Assembly (NCBI RefSeq): GCF_014646195.1
Contig: NZ_BMMZ01000004.1
Coordinates: forward strand, 248,001-312,000
Direction: 5' to 3'
Origin: Microlunatus endophyticus
Lineage (GTDB): Bacteria > Actinomycetota > Actinomycetes > Propionibacteriales > Propionibacteriaceae
Length of the DNA stretch: 64,000 bases
Position 1 is the stretch's first letter. Each line of letters opens with the position of its first letter. The position numbers were made by a program, and so were the translations under genes. The notes below the pieces were generated by a model. The model worked only from the letters and a program-made list of their open reading frames with translations. It was not told where the DNA came from and did not search any database. Of this stretch, positions 8,487 to 16,717 are shown one piece after another.

Positions 8487-9989
8487 TCAGTGGTCCACCA
8501 CCTGACGGTCCGGCGCCGCGCCGCGTCGGGCCAGCTCGGAGATATTGCGTTGCATCCCGCCGAACACGATGCCGTGGAACGGGACGATGGACCGCCAGTA
8601 GAGGTGACCGAGCAGTCCCTGGGGGTGGAAGATCGCCCGTTGACGGAAGACGGCACGGCCCTGGTCGTCGGTTTCGCTGATCAGCTCAAGCCAGGCCCGG
8701 CCGGGAAGCCGCATCTCCGCGCGCAACCGCAGCAGCGACCCGTGCACGATCTTCTCGACCCGCCACCAGTCCAAGGCGTCACCGGTCTGCAGGCTGAGCG
8801 GATCCCGGCGACCACGCCGCAGCCCGGGGCCGCCGGCGATCCGGTCCAGCACACCGCGAGTCGACCAGCCGAGCCGCCACGAATGCCAACCCTGCTTGCC
8901 GCCGATCTCCTCGATCACCCGCCACAACATCTCCGGTGTGGCGTCCACGACCGTGCACCGGTCGTCGACGTAGAGATCGCCGCCGGCCCAGTCGGGATCA
9001 TCGGGAAGCGGATCGCTCGGCGCTTCGCCGTAGCTGGCCGAAGTCCATGTCGTCGAGACGTCGTAGTCCCGGATCTTCTGCAGTGCCAGCTCGACCGCCC
9101 GGTCAAAGCCGATCAGACCTTCCGGGGAGGGGATCAGCGCCTCCAGATCGTGCTCCTTGGCGGTGACCTCGTGGGTCAGCGACAGCACCAGCGGCTTGGC
9201 GATCCCGGCCGGCACCGGGGTGACCAGACCGACCCAATGGCTGGCCAGCCACGGGGTGAGGGCCGGGGTCGCCCGGATCAGCCGCGACGGCAGGCCGACG
9301 ACTGCGGCGTACCGCTGAATCATCTCGCGATAGGTCAGCACGTCCGGGCCGCCGATGTCGAAGGCACGGTTGATCTGGCCGGGGAGGCCGGCCGCTCCGA
9401 CGAGGTATCGGAGCACGTCTCGGATCGCGATCGGCTGGATCTTGGTATTGATCCAGGTCGGGGCGACCATTACCGGCAGCCGCTCGGTCAGATAGCGCAT
9501 CATCTCGAACGACGCGCTTCCGGAGCCGATGATCACGGCTGCCTTCAGCACGATCGATCCGACACCGGATTGCAGGAAGATCTCGCCGACCTCGCGGCGG
9601 GATTCCAGGTGCGGTGACAACTCGCCGTCCAGCGGGTGCATGCCGCCGAGATACACGATCCGCCGGACGCCGGACTTCTTGGCGGCATCGGCGAAACCCA
9701 GCGCCACACGTCGGTCCATCGACTCGAAATGTGGTCCGGAACGCATCGAGTGGATGAGGTAGTACGCGACGTCGACATCCGCCAACGCCCGCAGCAGGTC
9801 ATCGTGACTGTCGGCGTCACCGTCGACGATCTCGATCTGGTCGGACCAGCTACGGTCGGACAACGCCTGTGGCCGACGGGTCAGGGCCCGCACCCGGAAC
9901 CCTGCCGCCAGCAGTTCCGGGATCAGCCGGCCGCCGACGTATCCGGTCGCACCGGTGACGAGGACCAGACCGTGCTGACTTCGGGACAT
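8487..9989 (-). CDS. SDR-type NAD(P)-binding protein fused to an SRPBCC (DUF2867) domain
   Basis: About 500 residues. Residues ~1-310 form an atypical short-chain dehydrogenase fold (LVLVTGATGYVGGRLIPEL; AYYLIHSM; RRIVYLGG). Residues ~330-490 match the DUF2867/SRPBCC lipid-binding style domain (DWWRVEKIV; RQRAIFHPQGLLGHLYW). Proteins with this architecture are common near photolyase and carotenoid genes, but I know of no proven reaction. The ATG is preceded by a good Shine-Dalgarno GGAAGG, which decides the start over an upstream in-frame ATG. It leads the crtYc-crtYd-crtU operon and faces the MarR regulator. Confidence 0.85.
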   Translation of the reverse strand: MSRSQHGLVLVTGATGYVGGRLIPELLAAGFRVRALTRRPQALSDRSWSDQIEIVDGDADSHDDLLRALADVDVAYYLIHSMRSGPHFESMDRRVALGFADAAKKSGVRRIVYLGGMHPLDGELSPHLESRREVGEIFLQSGVGSIVLKAAVIIGSGSASFEMMRYLTERLPVMVAPTWINTKIQPIAIRDVLRYLVGAAGLPGQINRAFDIGGPDVLTYREMIQRYAAVVGLPSRLIRATPALTPWLASHWVGLVTPVPAGIAKPLVLSLTHEVTAKEHDLEALIPSPEGLIGFDRAVELALQKIRDYDVSTTWTSASYGEAPSDPLPDDPDWAGGDLYVDDRCTVVDATPEMLWRVIEEIGGKQGWHSWRLGWSTRGVLDRIAGGPGLRRGRRDPLSLQTGDALDWWRVEKIVHGSLLRLRAEMRLPGRAWLELISETDDQGRAVFRQRAIFHPQGLLGHLYWRSIVPFHGIVFGGMQRNISELARRGAAPDRQVVDH

Positions 9990-10001
9990 GCGACGCCCTT
10001 C

Positions 10002-10029
10002 CTCGCAATGGAACTCTCGCAATGGAACT
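10002..10029. repeat. Exact 14-base tandem duplication upstream of the SDR gene
   Basis: CTCGCAATGGAACT occurs twice head to tail in the divergent gap between the SDR operon and marR. It sits beside the palindromic operator and could duplicate a regulatory or spacer element. Confidence 0.85.
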
Positions 10030-10047
10030 AGTAACTAGATATTCTAG
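10028..10047. promoter_or_regulatory. Overlapping palindromes, candidate MarR operator
   Basis: Two AT-rich dyads share bases: CTAGTAACTAG (arms CTAGT/ACTAG) and CTAGATATTCTAG (arms CTAGA/TCTAG). CTAG is rare in high-GC genomes, and this is the only such cluster I noticed in the window. It lies between the divergent SDR-crtYcYd-crtU operon and the marR gene, the classic place for an autoregulated MarR site (inference). Confidence 0.65.
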
Positions 10048-10111
10048 CGTCGCGTCGTCATGAGAGATACTCCGGCCCCGACCGCGGCCGTCCTGACGCT
10101 ACGATCGTGGG

Positions 10112-10648
10112 GTGAGCGAAGCGGATGCGTACGCCATAAGCCTGGCGGTGCGCAGGCTGCTTCAAGCGGGCCGTGAGATGCAGGCGATCGCCGCCCGCCA
10201 GCTGGGCCTTCGAGTCACGGATGTGCAGGCGATGGATCTCATCACCGCGGGTGGCGGCAATCTGAGCCCCGCGGAGTTGGCCGACAGGCTGGGCATTCGG
10301 ACGGCCTCGGCCAGTGCGTTGGTCGACCGGCTTGCTGAAGCCGGTCATCTGGAGCGGTCCCGGGCCGAGGCGCGTGTTGATGTCGGCCGTGGTCGTACCC
10401 GGCTGACTGCAACAGAGCATGCCCGTGCTGAGATCCGCCAGACGCTCCGTGATGTCAATGACGGATTCCGGGAGCTCGGAACATCGTTGAGCGAGGAGGA
10501 GGCCTCGACCGTACTCGCCTTCTTGAACCAGGCGACCGACATCCTCAGAAGCTTCGCCGCTGTCCGCGAGTCGCGATCAGGTGGAGGGGCGGGCATCGAC
10601 GAATCGACCAGTCGCAGTCGAAGCGGTATCCCGAGCGACGGAACGTAG
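10112..10648 (+). CDS. MarR-family transcriptional regulator
   Basis: 178 residues with a winged-helix core at roughly 45-110 (LSPAELADRLGIRTASASALVDRLAEAGHLER) and long flanking helices for dimerisation. A disordered Ser/Arg/Gly tail ends the protein. It is divergent from the SDR-crtYcYd-crtU operon. MarR-type CrtR repressors sensing GGPP are known for carotenoid clusters in Corynebacterium, so the same role is plausible here. TACGAT ends six bases before the GTG, so the message is probably leaderless. Confidence 0.85.
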   Translation: MSEADAYAISLAVRRLLQAGREMQAIAARQLGLRVTDVQAMDLITAGGGNLSPAELADRLGIRTASASALVDRLAEAGHLERSRAEARVDVGRGRTRLTATEHARAEIRQTLRDVNDGFRELGTSLSEEEASTVLAFLNQATDILRSFAAVRESRSGGGAGIDESTSRSRSGIPSDGT

Positions 10649-10731
10649 GACGTGCGAACGCGTCGCACCCCCTGGGCGAATGAGGTCTTCCGGTGGCAGC
10701 CCCGCGTCCGGTTGCCCGAGCGAGCCCCTCG

Positions 10732-12975
10732 TCAGTGGTGGGGATCGGGGATCGGGATCGGCTTGTTGCGCTTGCCCTTCGGGCCACCGACCGACCTTGC
10801 CGCACGGAACACGTGACTGGGCGTCCACGGCCGGGTCCAGGGCTGTCGTCGTACGCCACCGAGTTGCGGGTCGCTGGTCAGGCCCGGACTGGCTTCAAGG
10901 CGTCCGGCCGCGGTGGTCACGAAGTCGGCGTCCGCAGCTGTGGTGACCCTCACGTCGTACCAGCCGCCGGTCGAGGTCGTCTCGACGCTGACCGTGACGC
11001 TGCGGCCGGCCGGGACCCGCACCGAGTGGTCGTGGCCGTACGCGTCGTCGATCTGTGCGGTCACCGCGCTGTGTCCATGGGGCGCGCTGAGCTCAAGCTC
11101 GATGGAGTGCGGGCCGCGCTGGCTCACCGCGACCTGCAGCGGTGAGGTCGGCGCGCCGGCGACCTGCCGGAAGAATCCGTTCGGACCGTGCAACTCGAGG
11201 TCGTAGACACCGGTGACCGGCCAGGCGTCGCTGAGGCTGTGCCCGGCGCCGATCGTGTAGCTGAAGGGCGCGTTAGGCACCGTCAGCGAACGAGCCTGGA
11301 CGTGGACGCCGAGTGATCCCCGGTTCGTCAGGTCCAGCGTGAGCTGCCCGCGCTCGACGGCGATGTCCGCGGTCAGGTCGTAACCGAGACAACGGCTCGG
11401 CCGTACGCCGGGCTCCTGCTTGGGCAGCGCACCAGTCGTCGGCGGCGTCGGATGCTCCCAGCCGTTGTCGTCACCGGTCGGCTCGTACGCAGACGTGTCG
11501 GGCAGCCGCGGCACCCGTAGGCCGGTCTTGCCGAAGTCGAACGCCGAGGTCAGATCGCCTGAGACCGTACGTCGCCACGGCGTCAGATTCGGCTCCTCGA
11601 CACCGAACCGCTTCTCGATGAACTGGATCACCGACGTGTGGTCGAAGGTCTGCGAATTCACCCAGCCGCCGGTGCTCCACGGCGACACGACCAGCAGCGG
11701 CACCCGGACACCCAGGCCGTACGGGCCGACGTGCTGGTTGGTGTCCAGGCCCCTGGTGGCGTCGAAATACTCGTTGTCGAGTGGCACCGTCGACTTGCCC
11801 GGCAGGTCGCCGACGTTGGGGAACGGCGGCACGACGTGGTCGAAGAAGCCGTCGTTCTCGTCGAAGGTGATGATGAAGGCGGTCTTGCTCCAGACCTCGG
11901 GATTGCTGGTCAGCGCGTCCAGCACGTTGGCGATGTACCAGGAGCCGTAACCCGAAGGCCACTGCGGATGCTCGGTGAACGCCTCCGGGGCCGCGATCCA
12001 GGAAACCTGCGGCAGCTTGTCCTGCAACACGTCGTCGCGGAGCTGGTCGAAGAGCTGTGGGGCGGCAGCGGCCTGGCCCTCGAAGTCCGCGCCGGCCGCG
12101 ACCGTGGTCCCCGTACGAGCCTTGTCGTACAGCGGGTCGCCGGGCTTGGCGTTCTGATATTTCGTGAAGTAGAGCAGGGTGTTGTCGCCGTAGTTGCCGA
12201 TGTAGGGGAAGTTCTCGTCCCAGCCCCACCAGTTGTCGATCACTGTGCCGTCGGACTGGGTGACGGTCTCGGCATCCAGCCCGTTGCCGGTGTCCTGGTA
12301 GATCTTCCAGCTCACCCCGGCCGCCTCGAGCCGCTCCGGGTAGGTCGTCCAGCCGTACCCGGCCTCCGAGTTGTTGACCATCGGGCCCTTGCCGTCCTTG
12401 CCGTCGTTGCCGACCCAGCCGGTCCACAGGTACGAACGGTTCGGGTCGGTCGGACCGAGCAGCGAGCAGTGGTAGGCGTCGCAGACGGTGAACGCGTCGG
12501 CCAGCGCGTAGTAGAAGGGCAGGTCCGCCCGCGTCAGATGCGCCATCGAGGTGGTGGTCTTGACCGGCACCCACTGGTCGTACTTGCCGCGGTTGAGCGT
12601 CAGCTGGCCGCCGGTGAAGCTGTGGTCCAGGTCCTCGATGAAATACAACGACAGGTCGTCGCCGGTGTCCGGCCGGAACGGCAGCACCTCGGTGCCGTCG
12701 ACATCCTGCTGCTGGAAGACCGAGTTCCCGCTCGGCAGGGTAGCCGGATGTGGCTCGCCGAAACCGCGGACGCCGCGCATCGTCCCGAAGTAATGGTCGA
12801 AGCTGCGGTTCTCCTGCATCAAGATCACGATGTGCTCGACATCGGCGATGCTGCCGTGGGCCCGGTTCGGAGGGATCGCGGCCGCGTGGGTGATGCTGGC
12901 GTTGAGTGCGGCACCGGCAGCGGCGGTCCCGGCAAGGGTGAGAAACAGTCGGCGATCGAGCTGGGGCTGGGGCAT
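10732..12975 (-). CDS. Secreted phospholipase C (Tat substrate)
   Basis: 747 residues. An N-terminal twin-arginine signal (DRRLFLTLAGTAAAG, cleavage after an Ala-rich stretch) points to folded export. The alkaline-phosphatase-like phospholipase C catalytic domain spans ~45-430, with the signature ENRSFDHYFG, LLGPTDPNRSYLW and FDENDGFFDHV. Two C-terminal phospholipase-associated beta domains follow (~500-700). It hydrolyses phosphatidylcholine-type lipids to diacylglycerol and phosphocholine. The ATG eight bases after GGAAGG was preferred over the upstream GTG. Such enzymes often respond to phosphate starvation; no Pho box was recognised here. Confidence 0.93.
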   Translation of the reverse strand: MPQPQLDRRLFLTLAGTAAAGAALNASITHAAAIPPNRAHGSIADVEHIVILMQENRSFDHYFGTMRGVRGFGEPHPATLPSGNSVFQQQDVDGTEVLPFRPDTGDDLSLYFIEDLDHSFTGGQLTLNRGKYDQWVPVKTTTSMAHLTRADLPFYYALADAFTVCDAYHCSLLGPTDPNRSYLWTGWVGNDGKDGKGPMVNNSEAGYGWTTYPERLEAAGVSWKIYQDTGNGLDAETVTQSDGTVIDNWWGWDENFPYIGNYGDNTLLYFTKYQNAKPGDPLYDKARTGTTVAAGADFEGQAAAAPQLFDQLRDDVLQDKLPQVSWIAAPEAFTEHPQWPSGYGSWYIANVLDALTSNPEVWSKTAFIITFDENDGFFDHVVPPFPNVGDLPGKSTVPLDNEYFDATRGLDTNQHVGPYGLGVRVPLLVVSPWSTGGWVNSQTFDHTSVIQFIEKRFGVEEPNLTPWRRTVSGDLTSAFDFGKTGLRVPRLPDTSAYEPTGDDNGWEHPTPPTTGALPKQEPGVRPSRCLGYDLTADIAVERGQLTLDLTNRGSLGVHVQARSLTVPNAPFSYTIGAGHSLSDAWPVTGVYDLELHGPNGFFRQVAGAPTSPLQVAVSQRGPHSIELELSAPHGHSAVTAQIDDAYGHDHSVRVPAGRSVTVSVETTSTGGWYDVRVTTAADADFVTTAAGRLEASPGLTSDPQLGGVRRQPWTRPWTPSHVFRAARSVGGPKGKRNKPIPIPDPHH

Positions 12976-13103
12976 CTGGCCCACCTTCCATGGAGCTGAG
13001 CTGGAATGATCTGCTCAGCCTGCTGGGACGGGCTTAACGCCAGGCGTCGGCTGGTTGACCGATCGCGGTATTCCTTGATCGTCTTCAGGATCGCCGCCCC
13101 TCG

Positions 13104-14087
13104 TCAGCCGGCCACGAGATCGCCCAGGCCCTGGTCGAGCGGCACCCGCGGAGACCAGCCGAGGATCCGTCGTGCCGCGCTGCTGTCGGCGGTGATGTGC
13201 CGTACATCGCCGAGCCGGTACTGCCCGGTGATCACCGGCTCTGGACCGTTCATGATCATCGCCATCCGGTCCGCAACCGCACCGATCGTCGTGACGTCAC
13301 CGGAGCCGATGTTGAGCGCGGTCAGACCGGCGGGCACCGGCGCCTGCAGGGCAGCAACGGTTGCTGCGGCGACGTCGTCGACGTGGATGAAGTCCCGCCG
13401 CTGACGTCCGTCCTCGAACACCGTCGGAGCGCGCCCCGCGGCCAGGGCCGAGCGGAAGATCGCGGCAACACCGGCGTACGGGGTATCGCGCGGCAATCCT
13501 GGACCGTAGACATTGTGGTAGCGCAATGCCAGCGCCGATCCGCCGGTCTCCCTGGCCCAGATCGAGGACAGCTGCTCCAGGTGCACCTTGGTAGCGGCGT
13601 AGACATTGCGTGGATCGGCAGGACTGTCCTCGTCGACCAGCTGCGGATCGAGATCCGAGCCGCACTCCGGGCAGCGGGCCTCGAATCGTCCGGCGGCCAG
13701 ATCCTGTTCGGTACGCGGCGGCACCGGTACCAACCCGTGCTGCGGACAACCGGCCCGGCCCTCCCCGTAGACCACCATCGAGGAGGCGAGCACGATCCGT
13801 CCGACCGATCCCTCGGCAGCTGCCCGCAATACGACCGCGGTACCAAGATCATTGTCGCGGGCGTATCCGTCGAGATCGGACAGATCGACGCCGAGTCCCA
13901 CCTTGGCCGCCAGATGGATGATCATGTCACAGCCGCGCAGCGCCGCACCCAGCCGCGACAGATCCACGATGTCGTCGCGCAAGTCGACGGTTCGATCGTA
14001 GATCACGGGCTGGTGTCCGAGGTGCTGCAGACGGCTCACGACGGCGCGGCCGATGAATCCGGCGCCGCCGGTGATCATGACCTTCAT
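13104..14087 (-). CDS. NAD-dependent nucleotide-sugar epimerase/dehydratase with Cys/His insertion
   Basis: 327 residues, extended SDR fold: GGAGFIGRAVV cofactor motif, catalytic S and Y-x3-K in ASSMVVYGEG and YAATKVHLE, then VYGPG and RDFIHVDD. An insertion at about residues 110-150 carries CPQH and CPEC pairs, resembling a zinc ribbon; such insertions occur in some archaeal and actinobacterial NDP-sugar epimerases. The exact sugar substrate cannot be read. Its ATG overlaps the histidine kinase stop, so a sugar-modifying enzyme sits in the operon of a two-component system. Confidence 0.87.
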   Translation of the reverse strand: MKVMITGGAGFIGRAVVSRLQHLGHQPVIYDRTVDLRDDIVDLSRLGAALRGCDMIIHLAAKVGLGVDLSDLDGYARDNDLGTAVVLRAAAEGSVGRIVLASSMVVYGEGRAGCPQHGLVPVPPRTEQDLAAGRFEARCPECGSDLDPQLVDEDSPADPRNVYAATKVHLEQLSSIWARETGGSALALRYHNVYGPGLPRDTPYAGVAAIFRSALAAGRAPTVFEDGRQRRDFIHVDDVAAATVAALQAPVPAGLTALNIGSGDVTTIGAVADRMAMIMNGPEPVITGQYRLGDVRHITADSSAARRILGWSPRVPLDQGLGDLVAG

Positions 14088-15235
14088 CCGGCCGATCTCC
14101 CCGATGCGGGCAACTCGACATCGAAGCGGCATCCGTCGTCGGTGTTCCGGACGGCGATCCGACCCTGATGGGATTCGACCACGCCGCGAGCAATCGCCAG
14201 TCCCAGTCCGGCACCGTCGGCGCCGGTCCGGGACTGGTCTCCGCGCCAGCCGGCGTCGAAGACCCGGGACAGATCCGGTTCCGGAATCCCGCCGCAGCCG
14301 TCCGCCACCGCGACTCCGACGTCGCCGCCGGGACCGCGGCCCGCGGTGATGGCGACCATGCCGCCCGGCCCGGTGTGCCGTACGGCGTTGGTGACCAGAT
14401 TGCCGAGCGCCCGGACCAGGTCGTCCGCGTCACCACTGATCGCCAGCCGGTCGTCCTGCGGTACGTCGACCCGCAATGTCACGCTCTCTCGCTCGGCGAC
14501 GGTCTCCACCTCGTCGACCAGGTCGATGATCAACTCCCTGACCGACAGCAGCTTGTGTTCCCGGTCGGGTGGTCCGCCCTGGACCCGGGACAGCTCGAAA
14601 AGGTCGCCCACCAAGGAATCCATCCGTCCGACGGTGGCGCGGATCTGCCGCATCGCCAACCCGACATCGGTCACCATGCCGTCCTCCAACGCCTCGGCCA
14701 TGGCGCGCAGCCCGGACAACGGTGTCCGCAGATCGTGCGACAGATGGCGGACCAGCTGCTGGCGCGCGTACTGCGCGGCCTGAGCTCGTTCCCGTGCCTC
14801 GGCCAACCGGATCCGGGTGCTGTCGAGCTCGGCCATCACTCCGGCCAGCTCGGCGGGCAGCGCCGTGTCCCCGGCGGCCGCGGGCCGACGCGGGGTGCCG
14901 GGTGCCAGATCGGTGATACCGGCGCCGACATGCGTCGCACCCACCACGATCCGTCGGGCCACCAGGAGTCCGAGCGCCGCAGCCAGCACCAGCGAGACGA
15001 TCAGCGCGAGAATGATCACCCCGCTGTCATGGGCCGACAAGAACATGTAGCGGACGTTGATCACCACGGTTCCGGCGACCGCCAGCACCGGAGCGAACAC
15101 GGCGATGATCACCTGGTAACGGATCGATGCCTTCCGGACCAGACGCAGTAACGCCCAGGCGACTCCGGCCACGACCAGACAGGTCAGGACGGTGATCCCG
15201 GTGATGATCAGGCGGTCATGCAGCATCTGGCTCAT
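14084..15235 (-). CDS. Sensor histidine kinase
   Basis: 383 residues. Three N-terminal membrane helices (~10-110) have only short loops between them, so sensing is probably within the membrane rather than by a periplasmic domain. The phosphoacceptor helix contains HLSHDLRTPLSG at ~165, and the ATPase domain contains NLVTNAVRHTG, VADGCGGIPE and GAGLGLAIARG. It overlaps both the response regulator (four bases) and the epimerase, forming one transcript. Note the unusual Cys in the D-x-G-x-G box (DGCGG). Confidence 0.92.
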   Translation of the reverse strand: MSQMLHDRLIITGITVLTCLVVAGVAWALLRLVRKASIRYQVIIAVFAPVLAVAGTVVINVRYMFLSAHDSGVIILALIVSLVLAAALGLLVARRIVVGATHVGAGITDLAPGTPRRPAAAGDTALPAELAGVMAELDSTRIRLAEARERAQAAQYARQQLVRHLSHDLRTPLSGLRAMAEALEDGMVTDVGLAMRQIRATVGRMDSLVGDLFELSRVQGGPPDREHKLLSVRELIIDLVDEVETVAERESVTLRVDVPQDDRLAISGDADDLVRALGNLVTNAVRHTGPGGMVAITAGRGPGGDVGVAVADGCGGIPEPDLSRVFDAGWRGDQSRTGADGAGLGLAIARGVVESHQGRIAVRNTDDGCRFDVELPASGRSAG

Positions 15236-15936
15236 GCCAACTCGTCCTCCCGCGCCGCGCGATAGCCCTCCCGGCCGACCGTCAGCACCAGCCGGGGATC
15301 GGAGGCGTCGGCCTCGATCTTCTGGCGCAACCGTCGCACGTGCACCGTGACCGTGGAGTTGTCACCGAAATCCCAGCCCCAGACACGATTCAGCAGGGCC
15401 GACTTGCTGAAGGTCTCACCGGGATGGCCGGCCAGAAAGGCCAGCAGATCGAATTCCCTGCTGGTCAGCCCGAGCGGCTCTCCGCGCTTCGATGCGGTGC
15501 GGGCCGCGAGGTCGATCTCGGTGTCGCCCAGGACGATCGCCCGATCGCGCAGCCGGCTCCCAGTGAGTTGTTCGGCCCGCCGCAGCAGCGCTTCGGTACG
15601 CAGCACGATCTCCCGCGGGCTCAGCGGTTTGACTACGTAATCGTCGGCACCGACCTCGAGGCCGACCAGCCGGTCGGGCTCGTCACCCCGAGCGGAGATG
15701 ATGATCACGGCCGCGCGGTCGCCCGCGGCGCGGCGGCGGCGCAGCACCTCCAGTCCGGAGAGCGTCGGCAACATCACGTCCAGCAGCACGACATCGGGAA
15801 CGGTCCGCTGCCAGACCGTCACCGCCTCCGACCCGTCCCGGGCGAGCGTCACCCGGTGACCGGCCCTGGTCAGATAGCTGGCCAGCACGTCGGCGAGCAT
15901 CTGGTCGTCCTCGACGATCAATACCTGGGCACTCAC
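15232..15936 (-). CDS. OmpR/PhoB-family response regulator
   Basis: 234 residues: receiver domain with the acidic pair in VEDD, phosphoacceptor D in LLDVMLP, conserved K in VVKPLS; C-terminal winged helix with LTSREFDLLAFLAGHPGE and TVTVHVRRLRQKIE. The GTG start is chosen because TACGCT lies exactly six bases upstream, and residues before it are not receiver-like. It heads the regulator-kinase-epimerase operon and is divergent from the GT2 gene, so it may control both sides. Confidence 0.92.
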   Translation of the reverse strand: MSAQVLIVEDDQMLADVLASYLTRAGHRVTLARDGSEAVTVWQRTVPDVVLLDVMLPTLSGLEVLRRRRAAGDRAAVIIISARGDEPDRLVGLEVGADDYVVKPLSPREIVLRTEALLRRAEQLTGSRLRDRAIVLGDTEIDLAARTASKRGEPLGLTSREFDLLAFLAGHPGETFSKSALLNRVWGWDFGDNSTVTVHVRRLRQKIEADASDPRLVLTVGREGYRAAREDELA

Positions 15937-15960
15937 CCCGCCAGCGTACGAGTCCTCGCC

Positions 15961-16016
15961 CCGGATCGACCCCGATCCGGCGCTGTCCCGCATCGGGCGT
16001 AAGCGAACCGAAAGCG
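15961..16016. promoter_or_regulatory. Regulatory dyad and direct repeat between response regulator and GT2
   Basis: An 8-base inverted repeat (CCGGATCG/CGATCCGG, 15961-15980) is followed by AAGCG repeated with an 11-base period (16001 and 16012). One-turn direct repeats are the usual binding geometry of OmpR-family regulators, so autoregulation and control of the divergent glycosyltransferase operon is plausible. Confidence 0.45.
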
Positions 16017-16047
16017 TTTGATCATGGTCTGCCACCTGCTGGCTGTC

Positions 16048-16061
16048 TAGGTTTTCGACCA
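16048..16061 (+). promoter_or_regulatory. -10 element of a leaderless promoter (GT2 operon)
   Basis: TAGGTT ends seven bases before the ATG of the GT2 gene and no Shine-Dalgarno lies between, placing the transcription start at or next to the start codon. Confidence 0.55.
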
Positions 16062-16717
16062 TGGAATCGGTCCAGGTCATCCTGCCCTGCCTGAATGAGG
16101 CCGCCGCACTTCCGGCGGTGATCGGGGCGATCCCGGCGGGCTACGGCGTTCTGGTGATCGACAACGGCTCCGCTGACGGCAGCGCCCAGGTCGCACGCCG
16201 CCTGGACGCGGCTGTTGTCGACTGTCCGCAGCGCGGCTACGGAGCCGCCTGCCACGCCGGCCTGATCGCATCAGAGGCAGACATCGTCGTCGTGATGGAC
16301 GCCGACGGCAGCCTCGACGGCGCGCAACTGCCACGGCTCGTCGATCTGGTCGGAGACGACACGGTCGATCTCGCGATCGGCGTCCGGCGTCCGGTCGGTC
16401 GTGGCGCCTGGCCGTGGTGGCTGCGGTTGGCCAATGCCGAGCTGGCCCGGGAGCTGTCGGCGCGGACCGGACTCCGGATTCGTGATCTTGGTCCGATGCG
16501 GGTCGCACGCCGGGAATCACTGCTGGCCCTCGGCCTGCGAGACCGGCGCAGCGGCTATCCGGCCGAGACCGTCGTCGCGGCGGCAGCGGCTGGATGGCGG
16601 ATCGGGCAGCTCGAGGTCGACTACCACCCACGGGTCGGACGATCCAAGGTCAGCGGTACGCCGATCGGGGTGCTGCGGGCAGTCCGTGATCTGCGCGGGG
16701 TGCTGGCCTCGCGATGA
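16061..16717 (+). CDS. Glycosyltransferase family 2
   Basis: 218 residues of a GT-A fold: VQVILPCLNEAAALP at the N-terminus, VLVIDNGSADGS, and the metal-binding DADGS (VVMDADGS). No membrane helix is evident, so it probably acts at the inner face of the membrane with a nucleotide-sugar donor. It resembles UDP-glucose/dolichol-type GT2 enzymes. The start codon overlaps nothing upstream; the stop overlaps the next gene by four bases. Divergent from the two-component operon. Confidence 0.88.
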   Translation: MESVQVILPCLNEAAALPAVIGAIPAGYGVLVIDNGSADGSAQVARRLDAAVVDCPQRGYGAACHAGLIASEADIVVVMDADGSLDGAQLPRLVDLVGDDTVDLAIGVRRPVGRGAWPWWLRLANAELARELSARTGLRIRDLGPMRVARRESLLALGLRDRRSGYPAETVVAAAAAGWRIGQLEVDYHPRVGRSKVSGTPIGVLRAVRDLRGVLASR

